From contig JBBROM010000003.1 in the NCBI GenBank assembly GCA_038229415.1, positions 248,001 to 312,000 of the forward strand: DNA of 64,000 bases, given 5' to 3'. Under the pieces are notes generated by a model. That model did no database searches and was not told where the DNA came from. It worked only from the letters and a program-made list of their open reading frames with translations. Positions 9,295-18,221 of the stretch are shown in pieces (position 1 is the first letter of the stretch; each line of letters opens with the position of its first letter). Made by a program: the position numbers and the translations under genes. This DNA is from JANXUR01 sp038229415 (GTDB lineage Bacteria > Acidobacteriota > Terriglobia > Terriglobales > Acidobacteriaceae).

Positions 9295-9841
9295 TCACGA
9301 GTCGAATGGTTCAACGGGTGCAGGCGGGCACAACGGTCACGGTGGCGGTGATTACGAACGCGAAGACTTCGGCCCGCGCGCCATCTTCACCTTCCTCGTC
9401 GCGTTGGGCGTGTTCGGTATCGTCGTCGTATTTATTGTGCTCGGCGCGTTCCAGGCGCTGGATAACTACACCATCGCGCACATGAAGCCCGCCAGCCCGC
9501 TGCTCGAAGCCAAGATGAAGGCGGAGACCTATACCCGCAGGATGCAGGAAAAAGACATCATGCAGTTTCCCGCGCCACGGCTCGATGGTGGCGAGAAGCC
9601 GGCAGACTTGAACAACCAGCACCTGAAAGAAAATTCGGTATTGCACATCACCCAACCGGAGTGGTCGAACCAGTCGGCGGGCGAGGTGCACATTCCCATT
9701 GAGCGTGCCATGGAGCTGATTGCCACTCGCGGCTTGCCCGCACGCGCAGAAGGTTCCGCCGCAATGCCAGCGGCTCCGAAAGCAGCGAAAACACCCACAG
9801 CAGCCAAGGCGAAAGCGCCTGCCGTTGGAGTGATGCAGTAG
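9287..9841 (+). CDS. Small single-span membrane protein of the act operon, function unknown
   Basis: A 184-residue protein I do not recognise as a named subunit. It begins with a Gly/His-rich soluble segment, then has one membrane helix (about residues 34-56). The periplasmic part contains conserved-looking charged stretches with a PEW tryptophan motif and ends in an Ala/Lys/Pro-rich tail. It has no CxxCH or metal motif. The start is the ATG overlapping the actF stop; longer reading into actF is unlikely. Its place between actF and the SCO gene suggests an accessory or assembly subunit of the ACIII-caa3 supercomplex. That role is inference from context only. Confidence 0.72.
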   Translation: MTSHESNGSTGAGGHNGHGGGDYEREDFGPRAIFTFLVALGVFGIVVVFIVLGAFQALDNYTIAHMKPASPLLEAKMKAETYTRRMQEKDIMQFPAPRLDGGEKPADLNNQHLKENSVLHITQPEWSNQSAGEVHIPIERAMELIATRGLPARAEGSAAMPAAPKAAKTPTAAKAKAPAVGVMQ

Positions 9842-9911
9842 CACTTTGATTCAGTAAGTTTGCAGCAGTTTCCGGCACCAGTTTTGCCGGAAGGATTAAG
9901 AGAGAAACGCA

Positions 9912-10760
9912 GTGTTTGCTAGCTGGAAGATTAGGCATTTCGCGGTATCAGCAGTAGTGCTTCTGGCGACGGTGGCGTTTGCCTTTCCGCCTTCGGGAGA
10001 GCCCAACGGTGCGGTGCAGCGCAACTCGGAAGAGAAGCCCAATGTTTTGCGTGATGTGGGCCTCGACCAGAAGCTGGGCAATCAGGTGCCACTCGACCTG
10101 ACGTTTATCAACGAGTACGGCGAGACGGTTCCGTTGCGGAATTATTTCAACGGCAAGCCAGTGGTGCTGAATCTAGTGTATTACTCGTGCCCCATGCTGT
10201 GCGGCGAAGTGCTCAATGGATTGACCGGCGCGCTGCAGATCATGAAGTTTGATATTGGCAAAGAGTACAACGTGATCACCGTGAGCATTGATCCGCGGGA
10301 CACCAGTGCGATGGCCGCGAAGAAGCACACGATATATGTAAAGCGGTACGCGAGGCCGGGCGCCAACGAAGGCTGGCATTTTTTAACCGGCAAGCAGGAA
10401 CAGATTACGGCTTTGGCGGATGCAGTTGGGTTTCGTTACAAGTACGACCCGGAGATTAAGCAGTACGCGCACGCGGCGGGCATCATGATTCTGACGCCGG
10501 ATGGCAAGATGTCGCAGTATTTTTATGGGGTGGAATACTCCCCCAAGGACATTCGTCTGGCGCTGGTGGAAGCCTCCCACGGGAAAGTGGGGACGGTGGT
10601 GGATCAGCTGATGCTGTTTTGCTACCACTATGATCCGGCGACCGGCAAGTACGGAGCCGCGATTATGAACATCATGCGGCTGGCGGCAGGAGCGACGATT
10701 TTGGGTCTGGTGCTGTTGGTGGGGCTGTTGCGGCGGCAGGAAGCCGTGCATTCCACCTAG
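9912..10760 (+). CDS. SCO1/SenC-type copper chaperone for cytochrome oxidase
   Basis: A 282-residue protein with an N-terminal signal/anchor, a thioredoxin-like SCO domain, and an extra C-terminal membrane helix (about residues 253-273). The copper ligands are visible: CPMLC (the CxxxC pair, near residue 95) and the later His in YAHAAGIMILTPDG. SCO proteins deliver copper to the CuA site of oxidase subunit II, and coxB is the next gene. The start is a GTG with a GGAAGGA-like purine run upstream. The 66 bp before coxB contain a small imperfect repeat of ACCAACAA. Confidence 0.92.
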   Translation: MFASWKIRHFAVSAVVLLATVAFAFPPSGEPNGAVQRNSEEKPNVLRDVGLDQKLGNQVPLDLTFINEYGETVPLRNYFNGKPVVLNLVYYSCPMLCGEVLNGLTGALQIMKFDIGKEYNVITVSIDPRDTSAMAAKKHTIYVKRYARPGANEGWHFLTGKQEQITALADAVGFRYKYDPEIKQYAHAAGIMILTPDGKMSQYFYGVEYSPKDIRLALVEASHGKVGTVVDQLMLFCYHYDPATGKYGAAIMNIMRLAAGATILGLVLLVGLLRRQEAVHST

Positions 10761-10826
10761 GACTTAGAAAAACCAACAAGGACCAACAAAGACCACGAAG
10801 AAACAGCGGGGCGGTTCGCAAAGACT

Positions 10827-11801
10827 ATGCTCAAGTATTTTCCAATTTGGCCTGACCAGGCGTCCACCTTCGCCGGAAACGTAGATGCTCTCTACGTGTT
10901 CCTGGTGCTGGTTTCCGTGGTGATGTTCGTGCTGATCGGGGCTGCTGCGATCACCTTCGCGGTGATCTATCGCCGCCGTCCGGGCGTGGAAGCCACGCCG
11001 ATCGAAGGCTCCACCATCCTCGAACTCACCTGGTCCATCATCCCGTTCATCGTGATGATGATCATCTTTGGCTGGGGCGCGGCCATTTTCTTCGAGGAGC
11101 GCACCCCGCCCCGCGACTCAGTGGAGATGTATGCGGTCGCCAAGCAGTGGATGTGGAAGTTCGAGCATCCCGAAGGCCAGCGCGAGATCAACGAGTTGCA
11201 CGTGCCCATGGGCCGCAACATCAAGATCATCATGACGTCGCAGGACGTGATTCACAGCCTGTATTTTCCGGCACTGCGCGTGAAGCAGGACGTGCTGCCC
11301 GGCCGCTACACCACGCTGTGGTTCAACGCCACCAAGGTCGGCGAGTACCATTTGTTTTGCGCGGAGTATTGCGGCACCCAGCACTCCAACATGATCGGCA
11401 AGATCGTAGTGATGCAGCCAGCGGAATATGAGCTCTGGCTGAATGGCGGCAACAACGGCCGCACGTCTCTGGTTTCCACCGGACAAAAGTTGTTCACCGA
11501 ACTAGGCTGCTCCACTTGCCACAAGTCCGACGTGCAGGGCCGCGGCCCCATGCTGGCTGGCGTATTCGGCAAGCAGCAACTGCTGCAAGATGGCCGCCTC
11601 GTCAAAGTGGATGAAGACTACGTGCGCGAATCCATCCTGAATCCGCAGGCCAAAATCGTTTCCGGCTTCCAGCCGATCATGCCCACGTTCCAGGGGCAGG
11701 TTACGGAAGAGCAACTGGTATCTCTGGTCGCCTACGTCAAATCGCTTAAGGCGGACGCTTCGACCACCACGGCACAAGCAACACCCGGGCAGGTGAAATA
11801 G
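10827..11801 (+). CDS. coxB: Cytochrome c oxidase subunit II with fused cytochrome c domain (caa3 type)
   Basis: A 324-residue protein. Two N-terminal membrane helices are followed by a cupredoxin domain with the full CuA ligand set: His in VIHSLYF, then CAEYCGTQHSNM (two Cys, His and Met). A C-terminal cytochrome c domain carries CSTCH. The fusion defines a caa3-type oxidase, where this domain receives electrons, here probably straight from alternative complex III. The stop is 2 nt before the coxA ATG. Confidence 0.95.
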   Translation: MLKYFPIWPDQASTFAGNVDALYVFLVLVSVVMFVLIGAAAITFAVIYRRRPGVEATPIEGSTILELTWSIIPFIVMMIIFGWGAAIFFEERTPPRDSVEMYAVAKQWMWKFEHPEGQREINELHVPMGRNIKIIMTSQDVIHSLYFPALRVKQDVLPGRYTTLWFNATKVGEYHLFCAEYCGTQHSNMIGKIVVMQPAEYELWLNGGNNGRTSLVSTGQKLFTELGCSTCHKSDVQGRGPMLAGVFGKQQLLQDGRLVKVDEDYVRESILNPQAKIVSGFQPIMPTFQGQVTEEQLVSLVAYVKSLKADASTTTAQATPGQVK

Positions 11802-11803
11802 TT

Positions 11804-13426
11804 ATGGCAACGGCAGCGGCACCCGCAGGCAGCAATTATCTTACGAACGGATCGAGCGTGGCTTCGTGGCTCCTCACCAAGGACCACAAGCGTATCGCGT
11901 TGCTCTATCTGCTTTCGGTTACGTTCTTCTTCTTTATCGGCGGCGTCTTTGCACTGCTTATCCGGTTGGAACTGCTGACCCCGCAGGGCGACCTGCTGCA
12001 GGCCGACACCTACAACAAGGTGTTCACCATGCATGGGCAGATCATGGTGTTTTTCTTCCTGATTCCAGTAGTGCCAGCAGTGCTCGGCAACTTCCTGGTG
12101 CCGCTGATGATCGGGGCCAAGGATCTCGCCTTCCCGCGCATCAATCTGCTCAGCTGGTACCTGTACATCGTGGCTGGCATTCTAATGCTGTGGACGCTGG
12201 CGCTCGGTGGAGTTGACACCGGGTGGACGTTCTACACTCCGCTGAGTTCACAGTTTTCGCGCACCAACGTGGTGCTGGCCGCAGTAGCGATCTTCATCAA
12301 TGGATTCTCCTCCATCTTTACCGGCTTGAACTTTATTGTGACGATACATCGCATGCGTGCGCCGGGCATGACGTGGTCACGTCTGCCACTCTTCGTGTGG
12401 GCGCACTATGCCACCAGCGTCATCATGGTACTGGGTACGCCGGTGGTGGCCATCACGCTGCTGCTCGTCGCCTTCGAGCGCTTGTTGCATCTGGGCATTT
12501 TCGATCCCGCACTCGGCGGCGATCCGCTGCTGTTCCAGCATTTGTTCTGGTTCTATTCGCACCCCGCCGTTTACATCATGATCTTGCCCTCGATGGGCAT
12601 TATCAGCGAGCTGATTGCCTGCTTCTCGCGCAAGCGCATCTTCGGCTATTCCGCCGTAGCGCTTTCCAGCATCGGCATCGCAGTGATCGGCTTCTTGGTT
12701 TGGGCGCACCATATGTTCGTGGCTGGCATCTCGGTCTACGCCGCGCTGGTGTTCTCATTCCTCACCTACTTTGTCGGCGTACCTTCGGCGATCAAAGTGT
12801 TTAACTGGACGGCCACCATGTACAAAGGCGCGGTCACGTTGACCACACCGATGATCTACGCCATCGGCTTTCTCGGCCTGTTCACTATCGGTGGGTTGAC
12901 TGGCTTATTCCTCGCAGCCATCGGCCTCGACGTGCATGTCACTGACACTTACTTCGTAGTCGCGCACTTCCACTATGTGATGGTCGGCGGTGTGGTAATG
13001 GGCTACCTCGGCGGCATCCACTTCTGGTGGCCAAAAATCACCGGCCGCATGTATCCCGAATTCTGGGGCAAGCTGGCCGCGATGCTCGGCTTTGTGGGCT
13101 TCAACCTCACGTTCTTCCCGCAGTTCATCGTCGGCTATCTCGGCATGCCGCGCCGCTACTGGATGTACGCACCCGAGTTCCAGGTGTGGAACGTGCTCTC
13201 CACCGCGGGTGCCACGGTGCTGGCTGTTGGCTACCTGATGCCGCTGATCTACCTGGGCTGGTCGCTGCGTTACGGTGAAAAAGTGGGCGACAATCCCTGG
13301 GGCGCGGTTGGCTTGGAGTGGATGACGTCTTCTCCTCCGCCTACCGAGAATTTTTTGGAGATCCCCGTAGTCACTTGGGAAGCCTACGATTACGAGCACA
13401 TCAAGGAGGTTCCGGTTGTCTACTAG
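11804..13426 (+). CDS. coxA: Cytochrome c oxidase subunit I (A2-type, YS motif)
   Basis: A 540-residue, twelve-helix haem-copper oxidase catalytic subunit that reduces oxygen at a haem a3-CuB centre and pumps protons. The CuB/Tyr helix reads YSHPAVYIMILPS near residue 250: the Glu of the usual HPEVY is absent and Tyr-Ser precedes the His. This marks the A2 branch, as in Rhodothermus and Thermus caa3. Other ligand segments are in place: HGQIMVFFF for low-spin haem, WAHHMF for CuB, and DTYFVVAHFHYVM for the haem pair. Its end overlaps the coxC start. Confidence 0.96.
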   Translation: MATAAAPAGSNYLTNGSSVASWLLTKDHKRIALLYLLSVTFFFFIGGVFALLIRLELLTPQGDLLQADTYNKVFTMHGQIMVFFFLIPVVPAVLGNFLVPLMIGAKDLAFPRINLLSWYLYIVAGILMLWTLALGGVDTGWTFYTPLSSQFSRTNVVLAAVAIFINGFSSIFTGLNFIVTIHRMRAPGMTWSRLPLFVWAHYATSVIMVLGTPVVAITLLLVAFERLLHLGIFDPALGGDPLLFQHLFWFYSHPAVYIMILPSMGIISELIACFSRKRIFGYSAVALSSIGIAVIGFLVWAHHMFVAGISVYAALVFSFLTYFVGVPSAIKVFNWTATMYKGAVTLTTPMIYAIGFLGLFTIGGLTGLFLAAIGLDVHVTDTYFVVAHFHYVMVGGVVMGYLGGIHFWWPKITGRMYPEFWGKLAAMLGFVGFNLTFFPQFIVGYLGMPRRYWMYAPEFQVWNVLSTAGATVLAVGYLMPLIYLGWSLRYGEKVGDNPWGAVGLEWMTSSPPPTENFLEIPVVTWEAYDYEHIKEVPVVY

Positions 13427-14126
13427 CGAAACCGCCGGCTCGCACGACCTGGCACTCCGCCATCAGTTTGTGGATTCGGAGCAGCAGCGCGACGCCTCCA
13501 GCATGGGCATGTGGCTATTCCTCGTCACCGAAGTGATGTTCTTCGGCGGCATGTTTACCGCCTATTTGATCTATCGCCATGCCAACCCCGCCGCGTTCAT
13601 GGCAGGGAGTTTGGCGCTCAGCGTTCAGTATGGCGCGTTCAATACTGTGGTGCTCATCGGCAGCTCACTCACCATGGCGCTCGGAGTTCGTTGCGCGCAA
13701 CTAGGCCAACGCAAGGCGCTGGTCGGCTGGCTCATCGCCACAATTCTTCTCGGAGCGACCTTCCTGGGCGTAAAGGCTGTGGAGTACACCGAGAAGTGGG
13801 AAAATCACCACGTTCCCGGGCCCACCTTCAACTTCGACACCACCAAAGAGCCTTCCACCAAGGATCATCCCGAGGCGCAGGCGCCCTCCAAGAGCGTTGA
13901 GATGTACTTCTCGCTCTACTTTGCCATGACGGGCATGCACGCGCTGCACATGATCATCGGCATCGGCCTGATGAGTGTGCTCGCGTGGCTCTCGTGGAAG
14001 GGTATGTTTGGCCGCGACTACTACGCACCCATCGAATACGCGGGCTTGTATTGGCACTTTGTCGATCTGGTCTGGATCTATCTTTTCCCGCTGCTGTACT
14101 TGATTGGCAGACGGCACAATTTCTGA
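13416..14126 (+). CDS. coxC: Cytochrome c oxidase subunit III
   Basis: A 236-residue protein with about five to seven helices, ending in the typical HFVDLVWIYLFPLLYLIG helix of COX3. It starts at a TTG that overlaps the coxA stop. The choice is supported by a near-perfect Shine-Dalgarno, AAGGAGGTT at about 13403-13411, 5 nt upstream. Subunit III stabilises the D-pathway side of subunit I. A polar insert of about 40 residues between helices is rich in Lys, Pro and Ser and seems normal for acidobacterial homologues. Confidence 0.93.
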   Translation: MSTSETAGSHDLALRHQFVDSEQQRDASSMGMWLFLVTEVMFFGGMFTAYLIYRHANPAAFMAGSLALSVQYGAFNTVVLIGSSLTMALGVRCAQLGQRKALVGWLIATILLGATFLGVKAVEYTEKWENHHVPGPTFNFDTTKEPSTKDHPEAQAPSKSVEMYFSLYFAMTGMHALHMIIGIGLMSVLAWLSWKGMFGRDYYAPIEYAGLYWHFVDLVWIYLFPLLYLIGRRHNF

Positions 14127-14136
14127 GGCGGAACGC

Positions 14137-14439
14137 ATGTCATCCGGGCACATTGGTCACGTTTCACCAATTCGTACTTACATCCTGATCTGGGCGGCGC
14201 TCATGGTGGGCACCATCCTCACCGTGGCTGCCTCCATGGTGGACTTTCCCGGCCCGATGAACGCTGTGGTAGCGCTCGCCATTGCCACCGTCAAGGCCAC
14301 GCTGGTCGTGCTCTTCTTTATGCACGTAAAGTACATCTCCTACAAGGTCAACATCATCGTCATCGTGTCCGCAATCTTCTGGCTGCTGCTACTGCTGGGC
14401 ATGGTTTCGATTGACTACGTAGGCCGCGCCTTCAGTTAA
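14137..14439 (+). CDS. coxD: Cytochrome c oxidase subunit IV
   Basis: A 100-residue protein with three hydrophobic helices, matching the small prokaryotic subunit IV family (COX4_pro). The second helix has ATVKATLVVLFFMHVKY, a segment typical of this family. The ATG at 14137 is 10 nt after the coxC stop and has AGGCGGA just upstream, which is better than the in-frame ATG at 14104 inside coxC. It is the last gene of the act-cox operon. Confidence 0.9.
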   Translation: MSSGHIGHVSPIRTYILIWAALMVGTILTVAASMVDFPGPMNAVVALAIATVKATLVVLFFMHVKYISYKVNIIVIVSAIFWLLLLLGMVSIDYVGRAFS

Positions 14440-14492
14440 AGTATTATTCCGCGTGGCGCAGTTGCCACCGGCTTCGTCATACCAGTACCATG

Positions 14493-14529
14493 CGGGCACA
14501 GGCCAACTCAGTCTGTGCCCGTTTTGTTT
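14493..14529 (+). terminator. Rho-independent terminator of the act-cox operon
   Basis: CGGGCACAG and CTGTGCCCG form a perfect 9-bp stem around an 11-nt loop, followed by TTTTGTTT. It lies 53 nt after coxD and closes the operon that begins near 1500. Confidence 0.88.
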
Positions 14530-14562
14530 AGCCGCACCGATTCCGTTTCGCCTGTTAACCGC

Positions 14563-17490
14563 ATGTCACCTTCCAGCCATCCCGAGCGACGTGAAATTTC
14601 TCCGGTTCATCTCGCTGCTGCCCGGTTGGAGGCGGCGCTACGCGCCAAGTTGCGCGGCGATGTTCGCTTCGACGCTGCGGGTCGTGCGCTTTATGCCACC
14701 GATGGCTCCAACTACCGTCAGGTGCCGATTGGCGTTGTCTTTCCCGCCGACGTAGACGACGTGATTGCAGCGATAGCGCTGTGCCGGGAGTATGACGTAC
14801 CGCTGCTATCGCGAGGCGCAGGCACTTCGCTCGCGGGGCAAACCTGCAACGTCGCCGTAACAATGGACTTTTCGCGGCACCTGAATCGCATCCTCGAAGT
14901 GGACGCTACTGGCCGCCGCGCGCGGGTGCAGCCAGGTGTGATTCTCGATCATCTGCGCAACGCGGCCGAGCAACATCATCTAACCTTTGCACCCGACCCG
15001 GCGACACACAATCGCTGCACCATCGGCGGCATGGTGGGCAACAATTCCTGCGGCATCCACTCGGTAATGGCGGGCAAGACCGACGAAAACATCGAGCAGC
15101 TCGACATCCTCACCTACGACGGCGTGCGCATGACGGTCGGTGCCACGTCGGAAGTGGAGTTACAGGCCATCATCGCGCAAGGCGGACGTCGCGGCGAAAT
15201 CTACGCAGGATTGCGCCAGATTCGCGACCGATACGCGCCGCTGATTCGCGAGCGTTTTCCCGACATCCCGCGCTGCGTTTCGGGCTACAACCTGCGTTAC
15301 CTGCTTCCAGAAAATGGTTTTCACGTCGCGCGTGCGCTGGTCGGTTCAGAAGGCACGTGCGTCACGGTGCTCGAAGCCACTACGCGGCTGGTGCCCAGCC
15401 CGCCGCAACGCGCGCTCGTCGTCATCGCTTATCCCGACATCTTTCAATGCGGCGACCATGTGCCAGAGATCATCGCGCACAGCCCCATCGGCCTCGAAGG
15501 CATGGACGACTACCTCATCACCTGCCAGAAGAAGAAGGGGATGAATCCCTCCGGTTTGGCGCTCCTGCCCGAGGGCGGAGGCTGGCTGCTCGCCGAGTTC
15601 GGCGCGGACACTTGGCAGGAAGCGGAATCCAAAGCTCGCGGCATGATGGATTCGCTGGCCCGCAGCGCCGATCCGCCGAAGATGCGTTTGCTGAACTCGA
15701 ACGAAGCCGCGCGGGTTTGGGAGGTACGCGAGTCCGCGCTGGGAGCGGTGTCGCACGTCCCCGGTGAGCCCTTTCTTTGGGAGGGTTGGGAGGACGCAGC
15801 CGTCGCGCCGAAAAAACTCGGAGGCTACCTGCGCGATCTGCAACGCCTGCTGCAGCGGTACGAATACCGCACCGTGCTCTACGGCCACTTCGGGCAGGGA
15901 TGCGTCCACAACCGCGTGGACTTTGACCTGCAAAGCGCGCCGGGTATCGCCAAGTTCCGCCGCTTTATGGAAGATGCTTCCGACTTGGTGCTGAGTTATG
16001 GCGGATCGCTTTCTGGCGAACATGGCGATGGGCAAGCGCGCGGCGAACTGCTGCCCAAGATGTTTGGGCCAGAGTTGATGCAGGCGTTTCGCGAGTTCAA
16101 GGCTCTGTGGGATCCGCAAGGCCGTATGAATCCAGGCAAGCTGCTCGATGCGCGGCCCATGGATTCAGACTTGCGCCTAGGTGCCGACTACGCACCTTGG
16201 CAGCCGCTTACGGTATTTCAGTTTCCAGAGGATCAAGGCAGCTTGAGCGAAGCAGCGTTGCGCTGCGTAGGCGTGGGCAAATGCCGCCGCGAAGAGGGTG
16301 GTCTGATGTGTCCCAGCTATCAAGCGACGCGCGAAGAAGAGCATTCGCCGCGCGGTCGGGCGCACCTGCTGTTTGAAATGCTGCAAGGCGACGTCATCCG
16401 CGATGGCTGGCGCGACGAGGGCGTAAAACATGCGTTCGATCTGTGCCTCGCGTGCAAAGGCTGCAAAACGGAATGCCCAGTCAATGTGGACATCGCCACC
16501 TACAAGAGCGAATTCCTGTCTCACTACTACGAAGGCCGCTGGCATCCGCTGCGCGATTATCTCTTCGGTAATGTGGACGTGCTGGCGCGCCTCGCCTCGC
16601 TGGCACCGGGGCTGGCGAACTTTGCCGCGAGTGCGCCAGGTCTTTCGCACCTCGCGAAGTTCGCGGCAGGAATCGCGCCCGAGCGCCAACTGCCGAAGTT
16701 TGCGCCGCAAACTTTCAAAGCTTGGTGCCGAGCCCGGAACTTTGCATCACAAAGTTTGCAAAACTTAAAGCCAGTCATCCTGTGGCCCGATACCTTCAAC
16801 AATTACTTCCACCCCCAAACCGCACAAGCCGCGGTCGAGGTGTTGGAAGCCGCTGGCTTCGCCGTCACTGTTCCGCAAGCCCATTTGTGTTGCGGACGTC
16901 CGCTGTATGACTTTGGCATGCTCGACCGCGCCAAGCAATTGTTGCAACAGATCCTTTCCACCCTCGGTCGGCAGATTGATGCAGGCGTTCCCGTGGTCGG
17001 CCTGGAGCCGAGTTGCGTCTCCGTCTTCCGCGACGAATTGATCAACCTCTATCCCAACGACGCGCGCGCGCAGAGTCTCTCACGGCAAACGTTCACGTTG
17101 AGCGAATTCCTTGAAGCGCACGCCCCGAAATTCCGCATCCCCAAGACTGCGCAAAAGGCAGTCGTACATGGCCACTGCCATCACAAAGCAGTGCTGAACC
17201 AGCGTAATCCCGGTGCTCAAGATCGCCTGCTTACCGCCATAGGCCTCGACTGGACAGCGCCCTCGGAGGGCTGTTGCGGCATGGCGGGGCCCTTTGGATT
17301 TGAGCGCAAAAAATACGACATTTCCTGCGCCATTGGCGAGCGGGAATTACTGCCCGCCGTGCGCCAATCCGACGCCGACACGCTGATCATTGCCGACGGC
17401 TTCAGTTGCCGCGAGCAGATCGCCCACGGCGCGGGACGCATGGTGTTACACACCGCCGAAGTGCTACAGCGCGCCTTAAATCCGCGCTAG
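14563..17490 (+). CDS. FAD-binding oxidase / Fe-S / CCG-domain fusion oxidoreductase (D-lactate or glycolate dehydrogenase type)
   Basis: About 975 residues, three modules in one chain. The first is an FAD_binding_4 domain with RGAGTSLAGQT and GGMVGNNSCG, followed by the FAD-oxidase C-terminal domain with SGEHGDGQARGE. Then come two ferredoxin clusters, C...C in GKCRREEGGLMCPS and CLACKGCKTECP. Last are two CCG repeats (HLCCGRPLYDFG and EGCCGMAGPFGFE). Such fusions oxidise 2-hydroxy acids such as D-lactate, D-2-hydroxyglutarate or glycolate and pass electrons to quinone. The frame is open to 14515, but that start lies in the T-tract of the preceding terminator, so I prefer the ATG at 14563. 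It may supply electrons to the neighbouring respiratory chain. Confidence 0.9.
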   Translation: MSPSSHPERREISPVHLAAARLEAALRAKLRGDVRFDAAGRALYATDGSNYRQVPIGVVFPADVDDVIAAIALCREYDVPLLSRGAGTSLAGQTCNVAVTMDFSRHLNRILEVDATGRRARVQPGVILDHLRNAAEQHHLTFAPDPATHNRCTIGGMVGNNSCGIHSVMAGKTDENIEQLDILTYDGVRMTVGATSEVELQAIIAQGGRRGEIYAGLRQIRDRYAPLIRERFPDIPRCVSGYNLRYLLPENGFHVARALVGSEGTCVTVLEATTRLVPSPPQRALVVIAYPDIFQCGDHVPEIIAHSPIGLEGMDDYLITCQKKKGMNPSGLALLPEGGGWLLAEFGADTWQEAESKARGMMDSLARSADPPKMRLLNSNEAARVWEVRESALGAVSHVPGEPFLWEGWEDAAVAPKKLGGYLRDLQRLLQRYEYRTVLYGHFGQGCVHNRVDFDLQSAPGIAKFRRFMEDASDLVLSYGGSLSGEHGDGQARGELLPKMFGPELMQAFREFKALWDPQGRMNPGKLLDARPMDSDLRLGADYAPWQPLTVFQFPEDQGSLSEAALRCVGVGKCRREEGGLMCPSYQATREEEHSPRGRAHLLFEMLQGDVIRDGWRDEGVKHAFDLCLACKGCKTECPVNVDIATYKSEFLSHYYEGRWHPLRDYLFGNVDVLARLASLAPGLANFAASAPGLSHLAKFAAGIAPERQLPKFAPQTFKAWCRARNFASQSLQNLKPVILWPDTFNNYFHPQTAQAAVEVLEAAGFAVTVPQAHLCCGRPLYDFGMLDRAKQLLQQILSTLGRQIDAGVPVVGLEPSCVSVFRDELINLYPNDARAQSLSRQTFTLSEFLEAHAPKFRIPKTAQKAVVHGHCHHKAVLNQRNPGAQDRLLTAIGLDWTAPSEGCCGMAGPFGFERKKYDISCAIGERELLPAVRQSDADTLIIADGFSCREQIAHGAGRMVLHTAEVLQRALNPR

Positions 17491-17514
17491 CGGCTCCGCA
17501 CCATGCAGCCGGGC

Positions 17515-17520
17515 TACAAT
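17515..17520 (+). promoter_or_regulatory. -10 box just upstream of the response regulator
   Basis: TACAAT ends 8 nt before the ATG at 17529, so transcription would begin at or within 1-2 nt of the start codon. No Shine-Dalgarno and no clear -35 are visible. It is a leaderless candidate. Confidence 0.4.
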
Positions 17521-17528
17521 ATAGGCGA

Positions 17529-18221
17529 ATGAAAACGAACATATTTTTCGTCGAGGACGACCCCGACATTTCGCGGCTGGTGCGCCACCACCTTGAAACC
17601 GCTAGCTTTACCGTGCGGCATTTTGCCACCGGCGTCGGAGTGATTGCCGACGCGCAACGCCAAACGCCCTCTCTGTTTCTGCTCGACATTATGGTGCCTG
17701 GCGGCGACGGGCTCGAACTTTGCCGCCGCATTCGCGAAACGCCGATGCTGGCCATGGTTCCCGTAATTTTTTTGACGGCAAAAGGTGGCGAAGCGGACCG
17801 CATTCTAGGGCTCGAGTTGGGTGCGGACGACTACATCACCAAGCCCTTCAGCCCGCGTGAATTGGTGGCGCGGGTCAAGGCCGTGCTGCGCCGCTTCGAG
17901 CGTCCACTCACCTCCACGCCGGTGAAAATCGGTGACGTGGAGATTGACCCCAGCGCCATGACGCTGACGGTACGCGGCAAGCAAGTGACGACGACCGCCA
18001 CCGAGTTTCGCCTGCTCGATTACCTCGCCCGCCATGCAGGCCGCGTGTTTACCCGCGACCAGTTGCTCGACGCAGTTTGGCGCGACACTTCTTACGTGAC
18101 GCCGCGTTCCGTGGACGTTTACGTCCGCCGCATCCGCGAAAAGATTGAGCCTGACCCGGAACGCCCCCGTTATCTGCGCACGGTGCGCGGCGCGGGCTAC
18201 CGCTTCGAAGGTCCCAAGTGA
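17529..18221 (+). CDS. PhoB/OmpR-family response regulator
   Basis: A 230-residue response regulator. The receiver domain has the acidic pair EDD near the N-terminus, the phospho-acceptor Asp in LLDIMVPGGDG, the conserved Thr/Lys in FLTAKGG and TKPFSPREL. It is followed by a winged-helix DNA-binding domain ending in VRGAGYRFE. The ATG at 17529 starts exactly at the receiver domain; the longer frame inside the previous gene is not needed. The stop overlaps the start of the kinase gene, so the two form a two-component system. It looks PhoB-like, but no phosphate genes are nearby and its regulon is unknown. Confidence 0.93.
   Translation: MKTNIFFVEDDPDISRLVRHHLETASFTVRHFATGVGVIADAQRQTPSLFLLDIMVPGGDGLELCRRIRETPMLAMVPVIFLTAKGGEADRILGLELGADDYITKPFSPRELVARVKAVLRRFERPLTSTPVKIGDVEIDPSAMTLTVRGKQVTTTATEFRLLDYLARHAGRVFTRDQLLDAVWRDTSYVTPRSVDVYVRRIREKIEPDPERPRYLRTVRGAGYRFEGPK

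Noticed and set aside
14515..14562. Earlier start for the FAD/Fe-S protein
   Set aside because: It lies in the stem and T-tract of the act-cox terminator, so the mRNA would not include it properly.
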